A stretch of 64,000 nucleotides of DNA. It comes from JAJDTR01 sp965220415. GTDB taxonomy: Bacteria; Poribacteria; WGA-4E; JAJDTR01. Positions 46,875-55,896 of the stretch are shown one piece after another; positions within the stretch are counted from its first letter, which is position 1, and every line of letters begins with the position of its first letter. A program made the translations under genes and the position numbers. Location of the stretch: contig OZ244829.1 in NCBI GenBank assembly GCA_965220415.1, positions 2,046,001-2,110,000 of the forward strand. Direction: 5' to 3'. The notes beneath the pieces were generated by a model. It did no database searches and was not told the origin of the DNA. It was given only the letters and a program-made list of their open reading frames with translations.

Positions 46875-47222
46875 CGGATAATCTCCTTTTGATTAAGAGT
46901 TGCCACGCTTAGAGTGTAAAACACGCTCTTGAGCGTGTCAATAACAAAAATTTTTGCCTGTGAGCGGAAATGCACGCTCAAGAACTTGTTTGAAAATCAG
47001 AATGTCCCCCTCTCAGAAGATACATTTAGAATCTTCAAACAGATTGCTAACCAAGATGGTTCAGGCGTCCCTAGAAACTCAAGCTTTACCCATTACAAAG
47101 CAAAGTCCATGCCAAAACCAAAATCACGCTCCAATTTGGACTCTGTGAATGCGTTGCGTCAAGGCAGCACGGGGATTCCAGGGCTTTTCAGGTAGGGGAG
47201 ATGGCATTCCACAGCAAAGTAT
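46875..47222. other. Intergenic gap, nothing recognised
   Basis: Short frames exist on the + strand without family pattern. No RNA gene or repeat was seen before the inverted-repeat element at 47223. Confidence 0.5.
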
Positions 47223-47350
47223 AAAGGGGTACCACATTTGTGGACGCAATTAGCGAGATTTGGCTCAAACAGGGGTTTGAACCCTTACCGGTAAAGGGTT
47301 TCGGCAAATGTACACAAAAGTGGACAAATCCACAAATGTGGTACCCCTTT
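47223..47350. repeat. 128-bp element with perfect 22-bp inverted ends
   Basis: The arms 47223-47244 and 47329-47350 are exact reverse complements; the left arm starts AAAGGGGTACCACATTTG. The 84-bp middle holds a second imperfect inverted repeat around ACCCTTACCGGTAAAGGGT and no open frame. This is the structure of a miniature inverted-repeat transposable element or a strong hairpin. It lies between the LamG cluster and a DUF6785 gene. Confidence 0.8.
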
Positions 47351-47498
47351 GAAGGATGGTAGAGACCGGAAATTCCGCCTTGAAACTGCCTTCAATCATC
47401 AGATCGAATATGGAATCCCCGTTTTTTCTCCAAAATTCCGATCTAGTCGGTCGGGTTGGAAGCCCGAGTTATGAGAACGGGCAGCAATCTGAGGTGAA

Positions 47499-49394
47499 TT
47501 ACGGAAAAAAACGATACCCATATCCGCCGACAATCTCACGTATGATTGTCCACAGTCCACCGATGACATGCTGCCCTAAAATCACCCCCAAGAAAAACGG
47601 CACTAGCTTGCGGTAGAGCTGAATCCCTCCAAACTTCAGTATCACCCACTTCACCAACCACGCGAGAAACACGGAGAACCACATCGCGCTCATCACCCAA
47701 CCGCAAGCCACCGCATACCCGACAGGATGAAACGGAAAGCCGACAAACCGATGGTGCATCACCGTAAACAGTGCCGTGATGCCGGCCCCCAAACCCACCT
47801 CCCGTAGCATGAGATCGTTTCCCTCGCCCGGGTTTTGCAACCACACCTCGAGGCGCCGAAGCGCTTCCGATCCCAGATTGTACCGGGTTCCCGTACCGTG
47901 GCGATACATGGCATCCGTGTATGCCCAAAAGCCCGCGACTGTGCCGACAACTGAGGCGAGAATCATCGCCGCCAGAAACCTTCGGCTCGACGCCCCCACG
48001 GTCTGCGCAAGTTTGAAACCTTCAAGCTGATGACCTACCGGATGAGACCGATACGCCCGGCTCATCCAATACAGCCTTGTGAACAGCGCGATGTTGCGCG
48101 CGCCCGTGCGGCGTGCCCCTAGCCCGTTCAGAATGAGTTGCTCGGGACCTATCCACTCGGCATCGTGCGCCGGCGGACCCGTTTCGGCGCGGATACGCGC
48201 AAGCGCGATCATGTAGAGAAAATAGATTAGAAGAAAAAGGGCGGCAATCGCCACCGACATGCCGGTAAAGTATAACGCCAGCACCAAGATACATATGCCC
48301 GCCACCATCCCGACCAGCGCAGTCCGGTAGCGCATTGGCTCGTTCGCCTCGGCTCCTTCCGGCGGATCGCCGCGAATACCCCAGCCCAGCACCTGTTGCA
48401 GGTATTTTCGGCTTGACCATAAAGCGAGGATGGTAAGCGCTATCCACGCGCCAGATGTCTGATAGCTCCGATACGGTCCCGGCGTATGCCAAATTCCGAC
48501 CGACCGCCGGAAGATGAGTTCCGCCTTCCAGAACAGGTGGAAAAACCACGCCGAAAACGAGAGGTTCACCGGCAGGAAGTAGACCAACCCGATCACGAAA
48601 GGATACACCGCCACCGGCGTCCAGCCAATGGCGTTCCACGGCTTTGCCGTGAACAGCGGCGCGGGATTGTACACGATTTTTAAACTGGGAACAACCGGAA
48701 AGAGACCGTGCAAACCGTTAATGACATCAATGCTGCCGGTCAAGATGAATCCAATCCATAGCGCCCGATTCGAGAGCAATCCTGTCCCGCCCCTCGCTAA
48801 TTCCAACGGCAACTGGATGACCGGGTAGGACAATTTCTCATTTTCCGTCCACTGCTTCCTGATGATGGCGTTCATGCACAGCAGAACGAAGAGAAGCACT
48901 ACTAGGAACCCACTCCAGAATGTCACCGGTAGCAACCATGCGCTCAAGTTCCTATCAGCGTAAAGCGTGGTCTCCCCTTTTTGGAATGCGATGAGAGCGC
49001 TTTCGTCATATACGGTGAGCCATTGAGGGATATGACGCCCAAACAGCACCGCCCACTCGTTTTCCGGCGTGGCGGCCCACATAGAGGTCAGCGTCGGGAC
49101 CACGACAATCATCAGGTCATGACCGAAGATTCCGGTGCCGATCGATAGCATTACATAAACGATGAGGATCTCGCTCGGTTGGAAAGCGATCTGTGGGACG
49201 GCTCTCTTTAGCAGTGCGTTCAGAATCACTAACACAAAGATGCTGAACGTCACGTTATAAAAGAGCGTGAAAAGCGTAGAATAGACGGCGGGGTTGAGCG
49301 ACTCCGCATGCATTAGCCAGTAGAGGTTGATTGGTATCAGCAGCGCTCCCAGAATCAGGGGGCGATAGAACGAGATCTTCCTCTCTGCTTGCAA
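47499..49394 (-). CDS. DUF6785/DUF6784-type polytopic membrane protein (copy 1)
   Basis: The 631-aa protein has about 14 hydrophobic helices. The first half matches the DUF6785 pattern (IPINLYWLMHAESLNP, LFYNVTFSIFVLVILNALL, RKQWTENEKLSYPVIQLP) and the second DUF6784 (ARIRAETGPPAHDAEWIGPE, AYRSHPVGHQLEGFKLA, FPFHPVGYAVACGW). Function is unknown; a transport role is inferred from topology. An in-frame stop upstream leaves a TTG start, with GAGGAG about 11 nt before; the homologue at 61958 also begins TTG CAA, supporting the choice. Confidence 0.85.
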   Translation of the reverse strand: MQAERKISFYRPLILGALLIPINLYWLMHAESLNPAVYSTLFTLFYNVTFSIFVLVILNALLKRAVPQIAFQPSEILIVYVMLSIGTGIFGHDLMIVVVPTLTSMWAATPENEWAVLFGRHIPQWLTVYDESALIAFQKGETTLYADRNLSAWLLPVTFWSGFLVVLLFVLLCMNAIIRKQWTENEKLSYPVIQLPLELARGGTGLLSNRALWIGFILTGSIDVINGLHGLFPVVPSLKIVYNPAPLFTAKPWNAIGWTPVAVYPFVIGLVYFLPVNLSFSAWFFHLFWKAELIFRRSVGIWHTPGPYRSYQTSGAWIALTILALWSSRKYLQQVLGWGIRGDPPEGAEANEPMRYRTALVGMVAGICILVLALYFTGMSVAIAALFLLIYFLYMIALARIRAETGPPAHDAEWIGPEQLILNGLGARRTGARNIALFTRLYWMSRAYRSHPVGHQLEGFKLAQTVGASSRRFLAAMILASVVGTVAGFWAYTDAMYRHGTGTRYNLGSEALRRLEVWLQNPGEGNDLMLREVGLGAGITALFTVMHHRFVGFPFHPVGYAVACGWVMSAMWFSVFLAWLVKWVILKFGGIQLYRKLVPFFLGVILGQHVIGGLWTIIREIVGGYGYRFFP

Positions 49395-49491
49395 AGGCGT
49401 CGAAGCTCCTCAGATGTGAAGCGCGGAGGGTGGGATTCCTCTCACGATTCACGTGGGATGCGGTTTGATGCGGGGTTGATTCATCTGAACG

Positions 49492-50268
49492 TTAAGCCGC
49501 TTTGTGCTGTATCAAACGTCGTCTCGCACTCGCACCTGCCAGCCCGACATCCAATGTGATATGGCGATACTCCGTTATTCCAAGATTAATCGCATGTGCT
49601 GATTCGAGGTTGAAACCCCACTCAATCCATTCTAGCATGTCTGCCTCCGAAATTTCGCCCGCGGCGATAACCTTCATGATACTGATGCCTTTTCCGAGGT
49701 CATACGCGCGCTGGAGGTATTCCAGATGCCGATCAAGGGAGCCGCCCTCTAACAGCCTGCCCTCCTTATTCGCCGTCGCCAGGATAACCTCGACTTCGGG
49801 ATGATCGATGACCGCATCCATCACGGCGCCCGTATAGACATGCGTGGAACACCCGATCACGCGGACTTTGCCAACTTCCTTCGCTTCCCGATATGCGTCC
49901 AAGGCACCCTCGCGCGAGACTAGATCTTCGGGTGTGGAGATGCCGTGCAGCAGCAGCACATCAACGTAATCCGTTTTCAACTCACGGAGTGAACGCGTGA
50001 TGCTGGCGGAGGCGCCCTTGTAGTCTTTCGCACCGTTCTTCGTTTGAATGACAACCTTGTGCCGAGGAATCTGGCGCACCGCCTCGCCGAGATGGGGTTG
50101 TGTCCCGTAACCCTCGGCGGTATCCCAGAAAGTAATCCCCTCGTCTAAAGCGCTCAACATCAGTTTGCCGCCCGCTTCGTAGGTATCGCACGTATCCCTA
50201 ATCCGTCCTGCACCGAAACAGAGCCGTGAAATTTCTAAACCTGTTTTTCCATACGACAAATATTCCAT
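49492..50268 (-). CDS. Aldo/keto reductase
   Basis: The 258-aa enzyme has the AKR (alpha/beta)8 pattern: SYGKTGLEISRLCFG, the catalytic Asp-Tyr pair in FWDTAEGYG, Lys in QTKNGAKDYKG and His in LLHGIS. It reduces aldehydes or sugars with NADPH. GGAGG precedes the ATG at 50268, chosen over one 18 bp upstream. It stands alone, just upstream of two PhyH genes. Confidence 0.9.
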   Translation of the reverse strand: MEYLSYGKTGLEISRLCFGAGRIRDTCDTYEAGGKLMLSALDEGITFWDTAEGYGTQPHLGEAVRQIPRHKVVIQTKNGAKDYKGASASITRSLRELKTDYVDVLLLHGISTPEDLVSREGALDAYREAKEVGKVRVIGCSTHVYTGAVMDAVIDHPEVEVILATANKEGRLLEGGSLDRHLEYLQRAYDLGKGISIMKVIAAGEISEADMLEWIEWGFNLESAHAINLGITEYRHITLDVGLAGASARRRLIQHKAA

Positions 50269-50371
50269 TTTATCCTCCACAATCATCTGTTGCCATTCGC
50301 ATCAAAAGATCTTTTTGGCTCTTGTTTTATCAGTGTTATCGTCGATTCCATTGATATTTGCACATATTCGG

Positions 50372-50398
50372 TAGGTGCGGTTTCCAACCGCACCTACG
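50372..50398. repeat. Palindrome GGTGCGGTT
   Basis: A 27-bp near-perfect palindrome built on GTAGGTGCGGTTT and its complement, matching the shorter copy at 24220-24240. A reverse unit C follows at 50430-50466. The 50269-50552 gap shows no gene. Confidence 0.7.
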
Positions 50399-50552
50399 AT
50401 ACTTAATAAATACCGCTTCGGTTGGGAAAGGGATCTCTATCGCCCTCGTTATCCACTCGGTTGATCGAACCTACCCCAGTGTATAAATAATTATTGGTAT
50501 TGCTCTAGTCCTCTCCATCGTGCCCATTCAGGTTGGTTGTTTCCAATGCACT

Positions 50553-50759
50553 CTATTTCGACTCGTAACACGCCTCCTTCAAGAATTGCAGCATCCGTAA
50601 CCGTCGAGGCGGGGCATCTTTGAACGTTTCGGGGGTGTAATATCCCCCATCTTTGCGGTACAGCCACTTGATGTATTCCGTCTCCTCCGTTCGCGGCTCT
50701 TGTAGGGTGCGCACTGCGCACCAGCCTTTGCTTTTTGTATAATTGACCGCCGCGACCAT
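50553..50759 (-). pseudogene. C-terminal fragment of a PhyH gene
   Basis: Only the last ~50 residues of a PhyH protein remain (LQEPRTEETEYIKWLYRKDG, then TFKDAPPRRLRMLQFLKEAC), nearly identical to the ends of the two neighbouring PhyH genes. Homology stops at TGTAG, which is also the left end of the family A repeat that begins there (50702). Recombination or insertion at this 5-bp match seems to have cut off the gene. Confidence 0.85.
50702..50725. repeat. Palindromic repeat family A at a pseudogene break
   Basis: GTAGGGTGCGCACTGCGCACC begins exactly where PhyH homology ends. The variant with GCGCAC instead of GGGCAC matches the one at 26233-26257. Confidence 0.75.
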
Positions 50760-51527
50760 TCAAACGCGCTCTAAATCGTAACACGCCTCCTTCAAGAATT
50801 GGAGCATTTGCAACCGCCTCGGCGGGGCATTTTTGAACGTTTCCGGCGTGTAATACCCTCCGTCTTTGTGGTAGAGCCACTTGATGTACTCCGCTTCCTC
50901 CGGCGTTCGCGGTTTTTGTAGATAGTTAAGATAAATCCCGCGCCGTTTCACGCCCGCGCCGAATGCCGCATGGTAAAGTTTCACATTGAACGCCAGTAGA
51001 TCGCCCGGATCCGTTTCGATTGGATACACGCCGGGAATGTCCCTCCCAAGCGGAAGAATATCTTCGCCGTATTTCTCCAACCGCTCTCGGTAAGGAAGAA
51101 AGTGACTGCCCGGCAGCACGGTGAGGCAGCCGGTTGTTGCTCTGACAGGATTTAGATAGAAAATCACCTTCAGTTGAAGATGCCCTTCCGGTGATATGTC
51201 ATCATGATGCCACTTTGTGTTGTGCGTCCGAATAGTCCCCTGCGAAACCGTAAAAACATAGTCTTCGCCGAGCAAATCCTCAAGGAGCTCATTGAGTTTG
51301 TCGCTGTCAAGCAGCGGATGATAGACCGCAGGATTGGATTCGAAGAACTTGAGCGCATTTATCATCCTCCTCTCCTCGTTTGTCTCCAGCGTCTTGAGAC
51401 CCTTGGCTCTTTTCAATGTCTCATCGAATGCATCGGTGTACAGCTGCAAGTCTTCAGCAGGAAGAAAATTCTTCAAACGGAGGAATCCTAAGGTTTCAAA
51501 ACGGTGTTTCTGGGTTTCCGTTAGCAT
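50760..51527 (-). CDS. Phytanoyl-CoA dioxygenase (PhyH) family protein
   Basis: The 255-aa dioxygenase has HxD as H107-x-D109 in WHHDDIS, the distal His186 (KLYHAAFG) and the basic pair RR just after for 2-oxoglutarate. All iron ligands are present. AGGAGG precedes the ATG. It is about 75% identical to the PhyH gene downstream (51720-52481). Substrate unknown. Confidence 0.9.
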   Translation of the reverse strand: MLTETQKHRFETLGFLRLKNFLPAEDLQLYTDAFDETLKRAKGLKTLETNEERRMINALKFFESNPAVYHPLLDSDKLNELLEDLLGEDYVFTVSQGTIRTHNTKWHHDDISPEGHLQLKVIFYLNPVRATTGCLTVLPGSHFLPYRERLEKYGEDILPLGRDIPGVYPIETDPGDLLAFNVKLYHAAFGAGVKRRGIYLNYLQKPRTPEEAEYIKWLYHKDGGYYTPETFKNAPPRRLQMLQFLKEACYDLERV

Positions 51528-51719
51528 TTTTCACCTCCTGTGGATTCAAAGCATGCTTCCAAGTTCGACTTTGTACATTTGTAGGGTGGGGATCAAGATC
51601 TTAAGGCGATAGAAATCCCTTCAAGCAGACACATAACCCTGCATGGAAAAAGCATTCGAACAGGTGTAATCCACTTTATCCCTTCCACCACCCCTATCAA
51701 GACGCCCGCTCCAAGTGTT

Positions 51720-52481
51720 CTATTCCGACTCGTAACATGCCTCCTTCAAAAATCGGAGCATCCGCATCCGCCTCGGCGGCGCATCTTTGAACGTTTCCGG
51801 CGTGTAATATCCTCCGTCTTTATGGTACAACCACTTAATGTACTCCGCCTCCGCCGCGGTTCTGGGCTTCTGTATAAAGTTGATATAAATCCCGCGCCGT
51901 TTCGCTCCCTCCCCGAATGCCGCATGGTAAAGTTTCACATTGAAAACTAGCAGATCGCCCGGATCCGTCTCAATCGGATAGATGCCCGGAACATCCTTCC
52001 CGAGAGGCAGAATGTCTTCGCCATGTTTCTCCATCCGCTCCCGGTAGGGAAGAAAGTGGCTCCCCGGCAGGACGCAAAGGCAGCCGGTCGTCGCCCTGAC
52101 AGGTTCCAGATAGAAAATCACTTTCAGATGGAGATGCCCCTCGGGCGCAACGTCGTCATGATGCCAGTTCGTATTATGCGTGCGAAGCGCGCCCTCCGAA
52201 ACCGTGAACACATACTCTTCGCCGAGCAAATCGCCAATAAGTTCGTTGAGTTTGTCGCCGTCAAGCAGTGGGTGGTACACCGCTGGATTCGACTCGAAGA
52301 ACCGGAGGGTAGCTATCGTCCTTCTCTCTTCGTTTGTCTCCAGTACCTCTACGCCTTTGGCTCGTTTCAATGTTTCATTGAACGCATCGGTGTACCGTTG
52401 CAATTCGTCAGCAGGGAAAAAGTTCCTCAAACAGAGAAATCCCAACGCTTCAAAATGGTGTTTCTGGGCATCTGTCAGCAT
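51720..52481 (-). CDS. Phytanoyl-CoA dioxygenase (PhyH) family protein
   Basis: The 253-aa dioxygenase has the same HxD (H107, D109), distal His186 and Arg as its neighbour, and a very similar sequence throughout (TNEERRTIATLRFFESNPAV). GGAGAAAG precedes the ATG at 52481, preferred to one 21 bp upstream. The three copies including the fragment at 50553 show a recent local expansion of this family. Confidence 0.9.
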   Translation of the reverse strand: MLTDAQKHHFEALGFLCLRNFFPADELQRYTDAFNETLKRAKGVEVLETNEERRTIATLRFFESNPAVYHPLLDGDKLNELIGDLLGEEYVFTVSEGALRTHNTNWHHDDVAPEGHLHLKVIFYLEPVRATTGCLCVLPGSHFLPYRERMEKHGEDILPLGKDVPGIYPIETDPGDLLVFNVKLYHAAFGEGAKRRGIYINFIQKPRTAAEAEYIKWLYHKDGGYYTPETFKDAPPRRMRMLRFLKEACYESE

Positions 52482-52544
52482 ATCTTTCTCCAATCTTGAC
52501 ACATCATCCGGTTGTCAATCACTAGAATTGAGCCGATTCGCCTG

Positions 52545-54389
52545 CTACCAGATAACTCCTTTCAGGTTAGGAACAAAACGTGTTCTCTTCAACTGCTTAC
52601 CGGAGGGCACATCTTCATAAAGAGGATAAGCCACGCCTTTTGGATCGATAGAGACAACATCTGATCCGCGCAGTTCCAATTTGTACGGAACTTCCCCGAG
52701 CACCCGATGTACCACCCGTTGCACCACAGGGAACTTCAGCGTGACTTGATCGCCCGGATTCAGCCAACCGACCCGAAGATAACGCCCTTCAACCAACCCA
52801 CGGCGGCTCTCCGAACCAACAGTAACTTGCACCGCATCGGGCGCGCACCACTCGGGAACTCTCACTGCCACTTCCGGCGCATCCTTAATCCGAAGAACAA
52901 CCTTCCCCTCTGCCGGCAAATAGCTGTCGATGTCGAGCCATTCGGAGGCGCGATTAAGCAACATGTTCACCTTCACCAAATTGCCCGTCTTGCTCACCAT
53001 GCTATCCCACACACAATAAAACGTCCGTGAGCCGTTAGCTGTACAGCAGTGCATAATTGAGGAATCCATCAATTTAGGACCTTCCGGAGTTTGATTCACG
53101 GTTAGGGCTTCGTTGGCGCGCATCCAGCCAAAGAACGACCCAACGGATCTTTCCCGAATATTCGTGCTGTCTCTGTACAACCGGTTGTCCGGCTCCGTAT
53201 TGTAATAATCATCCGGGATGTGTTCAAACAGGTGCGGATTGCAGAGTTGACCTTGGGCGTACACATTACGCACCCATCTATCAATATCGTCCCAGTAATC
53301 GCCCAACCCTGCACGGGTCAAGTACAGCGCCAGCCAGACCATATCGGCGACTTCGCAGATCTCAACCGAATTGCCGTACCTTTCGAGGTACCTGTCGGTC
53401 CCCTGTTGAACCTCGGGATAGAAACCGATGAGCGGGTCACCCATCTCGCGTGCCCAACGGTAGCATGCATCCACCCGCTCCAATACCTCGCGATCTCCGA
53501 TTGCGTAACCGTATTCGCACACCGCCATCAGCGCGTAAAGCCCGTGATGAAAATGCCAGAACGTGTATCGACCATCTTCGTCGTTGAAAACGCGAGCCAA
53601 CGCCCAGCGAGCCAAACCGCGGCACAACTCCAGAGCAGGTTCATAACCCGTAACGCGGTACAGAAGTCCTGCGCCGTGACCGGTCGATCCTATCGAATAT
53701 ACCGTTGTGAACAGATCTTCCTTGCTATATAAGCCGCCGCCCTCGTCCGGCATCATACCCGGTTCATCGGCATTGCTCGGAGGATTCTGTCCCGGATGGT
53801 ATTGTGCTCTCCAGAGAAACCTGAAACCATCCTTTTCTCGCGTCAGGGACAGAATGCGATCGACTTTGCGTTTGCCAATCTCAATCCATTGCGGGTTGTC
53901 GTCAACCTGCGCCAGTATCGACATCGTGACGAGTTGTCTACCCTCGCCCCAGATCTCGGCGAAAGGCGTCATCTCATTAGCCTCACCCTCCGCAAAGTGA
54001 GCTATTCCCATAGGAACCGTGTCGAAGATATCCGTGGGACAATAGGTGAGCCCATCAGCCCCGATGAGATCTACCTGCGCCTGAATAACCCCGGTATCGA
54101 CATCCAGATCGTCGCTATTCCCGGACGCCAGTCGGCACAACGCCAACGCCTCTACAAATTTCGGCGGAATATTCAGATACACATCAATCAAATGGTTGAC
54201 GAATAACACCGCAGGCTTACGCGAGAAGTCCACGATGAATTTCAACCCCCATCGTGACTCGGCGTCCCAAACATTGGTCAGGGCATTGATAGCCAACCCC
54301 ATCCTGTCCGCCAAATCCAGCGTATCCGGCACCTCGGCTTCATAACGGTCACCCTCTATGCACCGCGCCGTTGGATTGTCATGAGACAT
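52545..54389 (-). CDS. GH127-like glycoside hydrolase (beta-L-arabinofuranosidase family)
   Basis: The 614-aa protein has the (alpha/alpha)6 barrel of GH127 followed by a beta-domain. Glu343-x-Cys345 (VEICEVADMV) and adjacent Cys448-Cys449 (HCCTANGSRTFY) match the zinc-thiolate site of HypBA1 (E-x-C and CC), including the Cys nucleophile, so the catalytic apparatus looks intact. No signal peptide. It would release beta-linked L-arabinofuranose or a related sugar. The beta-propeller, dehydrogenase and Gfo/Idh genes nearby suggest oxidation of the released sugar. Confidence 0.8.
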   Translation of the reverse strand: MSHDNPTARCIEGDRYEAEVPDTLDLADRMGLAINALTNVWDAESRWGLKFIVDFSRKPAVLFVNHLIDVYLNIPPKFVEALALCRLASGNSDDLDVDTGVIQAQVDLIGADGLTYCPTDIFDTVPMGIAHFAEGEANEMTPFAEIWGEGRQLVTMSILAQVDDNPQWIEIGKRKVDRILSLTREKDGFRFLWRAQYHPGQNPPSNADEPGMMPDEGGGLYSKEDLFTTVYSIGSTGHGAGLLYRVTGYEPALELCRGLARWALARVFNDEDGRYTFWHFHHGLYALMAVCEYGYAIGDREVLERVDACYRWAREMGDPLIGFYPEVQQGTDRYLERYGNSVEICEVADMVWLALYLTRAGLGDYWDDIDRWVRNVYAQGQLCNPHLFEHIPDDYYNTEPDNRLYRDSTNIRERSVGSFFGWMRANEALTVNQTPEGPKLMDSSIMHCCTANGSRTFYCVWDSMVSKTGNLVKVNMLLNRASEWLDIDSYLPAEGKVVLRIKDAPEVAVRVPEWCAPDAVQVTVGSESRRGLVEGRYLRVGWLNPGDQVTLKFPVVQRVVHRVLGEVPYKLELRGSDVVSIDPKGVAYPLYEDVPSGKQLKRTRFVPNLKGVIW

Positions 54390-54534
54390 ACTCTTCCTGT
54401 CCTTTCAGGTTCAACACTGTTGCAAGTTTTACACTTCAAACATCTCTAGCTCGACGCGCGCCATCAATGCTCGGTCTGAACCGTCAAATCCAGACTGCGC
54501 ACTCGAGTCCACTCGCCCGAATCACACCCCTTAC

Positions 54535-55395
54535 TTACCTCTGCCGGATGAACTTCTGCAGCCGGCCATCCGCCTGCACCTCGCTCACATACATGTCCCC
54601 ATGCGAATCTACCCAGATACCGTGAGGGCAAGCATAGAACAACCCGGGCACCTCGTTCCCGCGCTCACTCCCCCACTGAGTAATAATTTCCCCATCAAGT
54701 GTCATAATCGTGAGGTGCTGATCCATCTCCGCAATGTAAACGATGTCGTCTTCATCAATGTAAATGGTGTCCGGATGCTTCAACCCGCCCCACTCTTGGA
54801 TGTACTCGCCATCAAGCGTGAAGAACTGGATGCGGTTGTTGCTGCGGTCTGCGACCATCACGCGGTTGCGCGGATCCACACGAACACAATGCGGCAAATC
54901 AAACTCTCCGGGACCCGTCCCCGGCGTGCCCCACGAAATTATCAGTTCCCCTTCGGGCGAATATTTGTGTACACGCGCATTACCGTAGCCATCGCTGATG
55001 AACATCTCGCCATCCGGACCCAATGCGAGATCAGTCGGTCGATTGAACGGTTCACCCTCGGTGCCCGGCTGACCTGAATTGCCGATCGACATCTTCAGTT
55101 CGCCATCCAAGCTGAATTTGTGCATAATGTGCGCGTCGCGATCGACACAATAGATATTATCCTCGGCATCAATGAAAATTCCGTGCGCATCGACAAGGAT
55201 ATCGTCCCCCCACGACGCGAGAAAGTTGCCGTCGCGATCAAAAACCACCAAGGGGTGCTCGCTGCGGCTGTAGACATAAACCCTGTCCTGCGAATCCACT
55301 GCCACCGCCGGAATCCAGCCGAAATTCCATCCTTCGGGCAATTGCCACCAGTCTTCCTGAACTTCGTACGTATGACTACCTGACCCGTAAATCAT
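54535..55395 (-). CDS. NHL-repeat beta-propeller protein
   Basis: The 286-aa protein is a six-bladed NHL-type propeller: repeats such as FNRPTDLALGPDGEMFISDG, then FDLPHCVRVDPRNRVMVADR with SNNRIQ, and ACPHGIWVDSHGDMYVSEV recur every ~45 residues. It resembles the lyase-like domain of peptidylglycine monooxygenases but lacks catalytic residues I could assign. No clear signal peptide. GGAGG precedes the ATG. Probably a carbohydrate or protein binder near the glycosidase. Confidence 0.82.
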   Translation of the reverse strand: MIYGSGSHTYEVQEDWWQLPEGWNFGWIPAVAVDSQDRVYVYSRSEHPLVVFDRDGNFLASWGDDILVDAHGIFIDAEDNIYCVDRDAHIMHKFSLDGELKMSIGNSGQPGTEGEPFNRPTDLALGPDGEMFISDGYGNARVHKYSPEGELIISWGTPGTGPGEFDLPHCVRVDPRNRVMVADRSNNRIQFFTLDGEYIQEWGGLKHPDTIYIDEDDIVYIAEMDQHLTIMTLDGEIITQWGSERGNEVPGLFYACPHGIWVDSHGDMYVSEVQADGRLQKFIRQR

Positions 55396-55896
55396 GAGAC
55401 CATTCCTCCGGAATCTAAGCGCTGTGTAAATAAATCATACCATATCCCCGCATTATCTCATAGTTATTGCCGATTTGCAACAATCGATCGATGGAATAGA
55501 TTAACCCAAATTGTTACCCTTTAATGTAGGAAGGGCATCTTGCCCCGACGTTTTATCTCTAGCTGTTGCGAGGCGTGATCAAAGGAGATGAAGCGAGCGG
55601 CTAACGAGTGATTAAGTGAGTGAATAGCGAATGCGATAGAGTTCCCATAGAGATCCCAAGACTATAGAATTCCTATAGAGATCTACGGATCACTTCTTTT
55701 CCTCCCCACCGCCTTTACTGACCACTGACCACAGGTCACCGGCTACTGCTTTTCCCTTGACTGTATTTTGGGATGAGATTATAATCCCATTCCCGAATGG
55801 GGGTTGAATTAAAGAAGGTGCGGAAGCGTGGCGTGATCGAAGAGGTGTGACGCGATTTCCCCATAACAATTTCTGCGCACAGGAATTCATGAGACT
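55396..55896. other. Intergenic gap with expanded unit C, no gene
   Basis: Contains an elongated variant of unit C (about 55577-55645) with GAAGCGAGCGGCTAACGAG and GAATAGCGAATGCGATAGAG and repeats of CCTATAGAGATC. The block GGGCATCTTGCCCCG near 55531 recurs near 5370. No gene is supported. Confidence 0.55.

Noticed and set aside
47223..47350. A tRNA-like GGTTTGAACCC sequence
   Set aside because: It lies inside the inverted-repeat element and no cloverleaf can be built around it.
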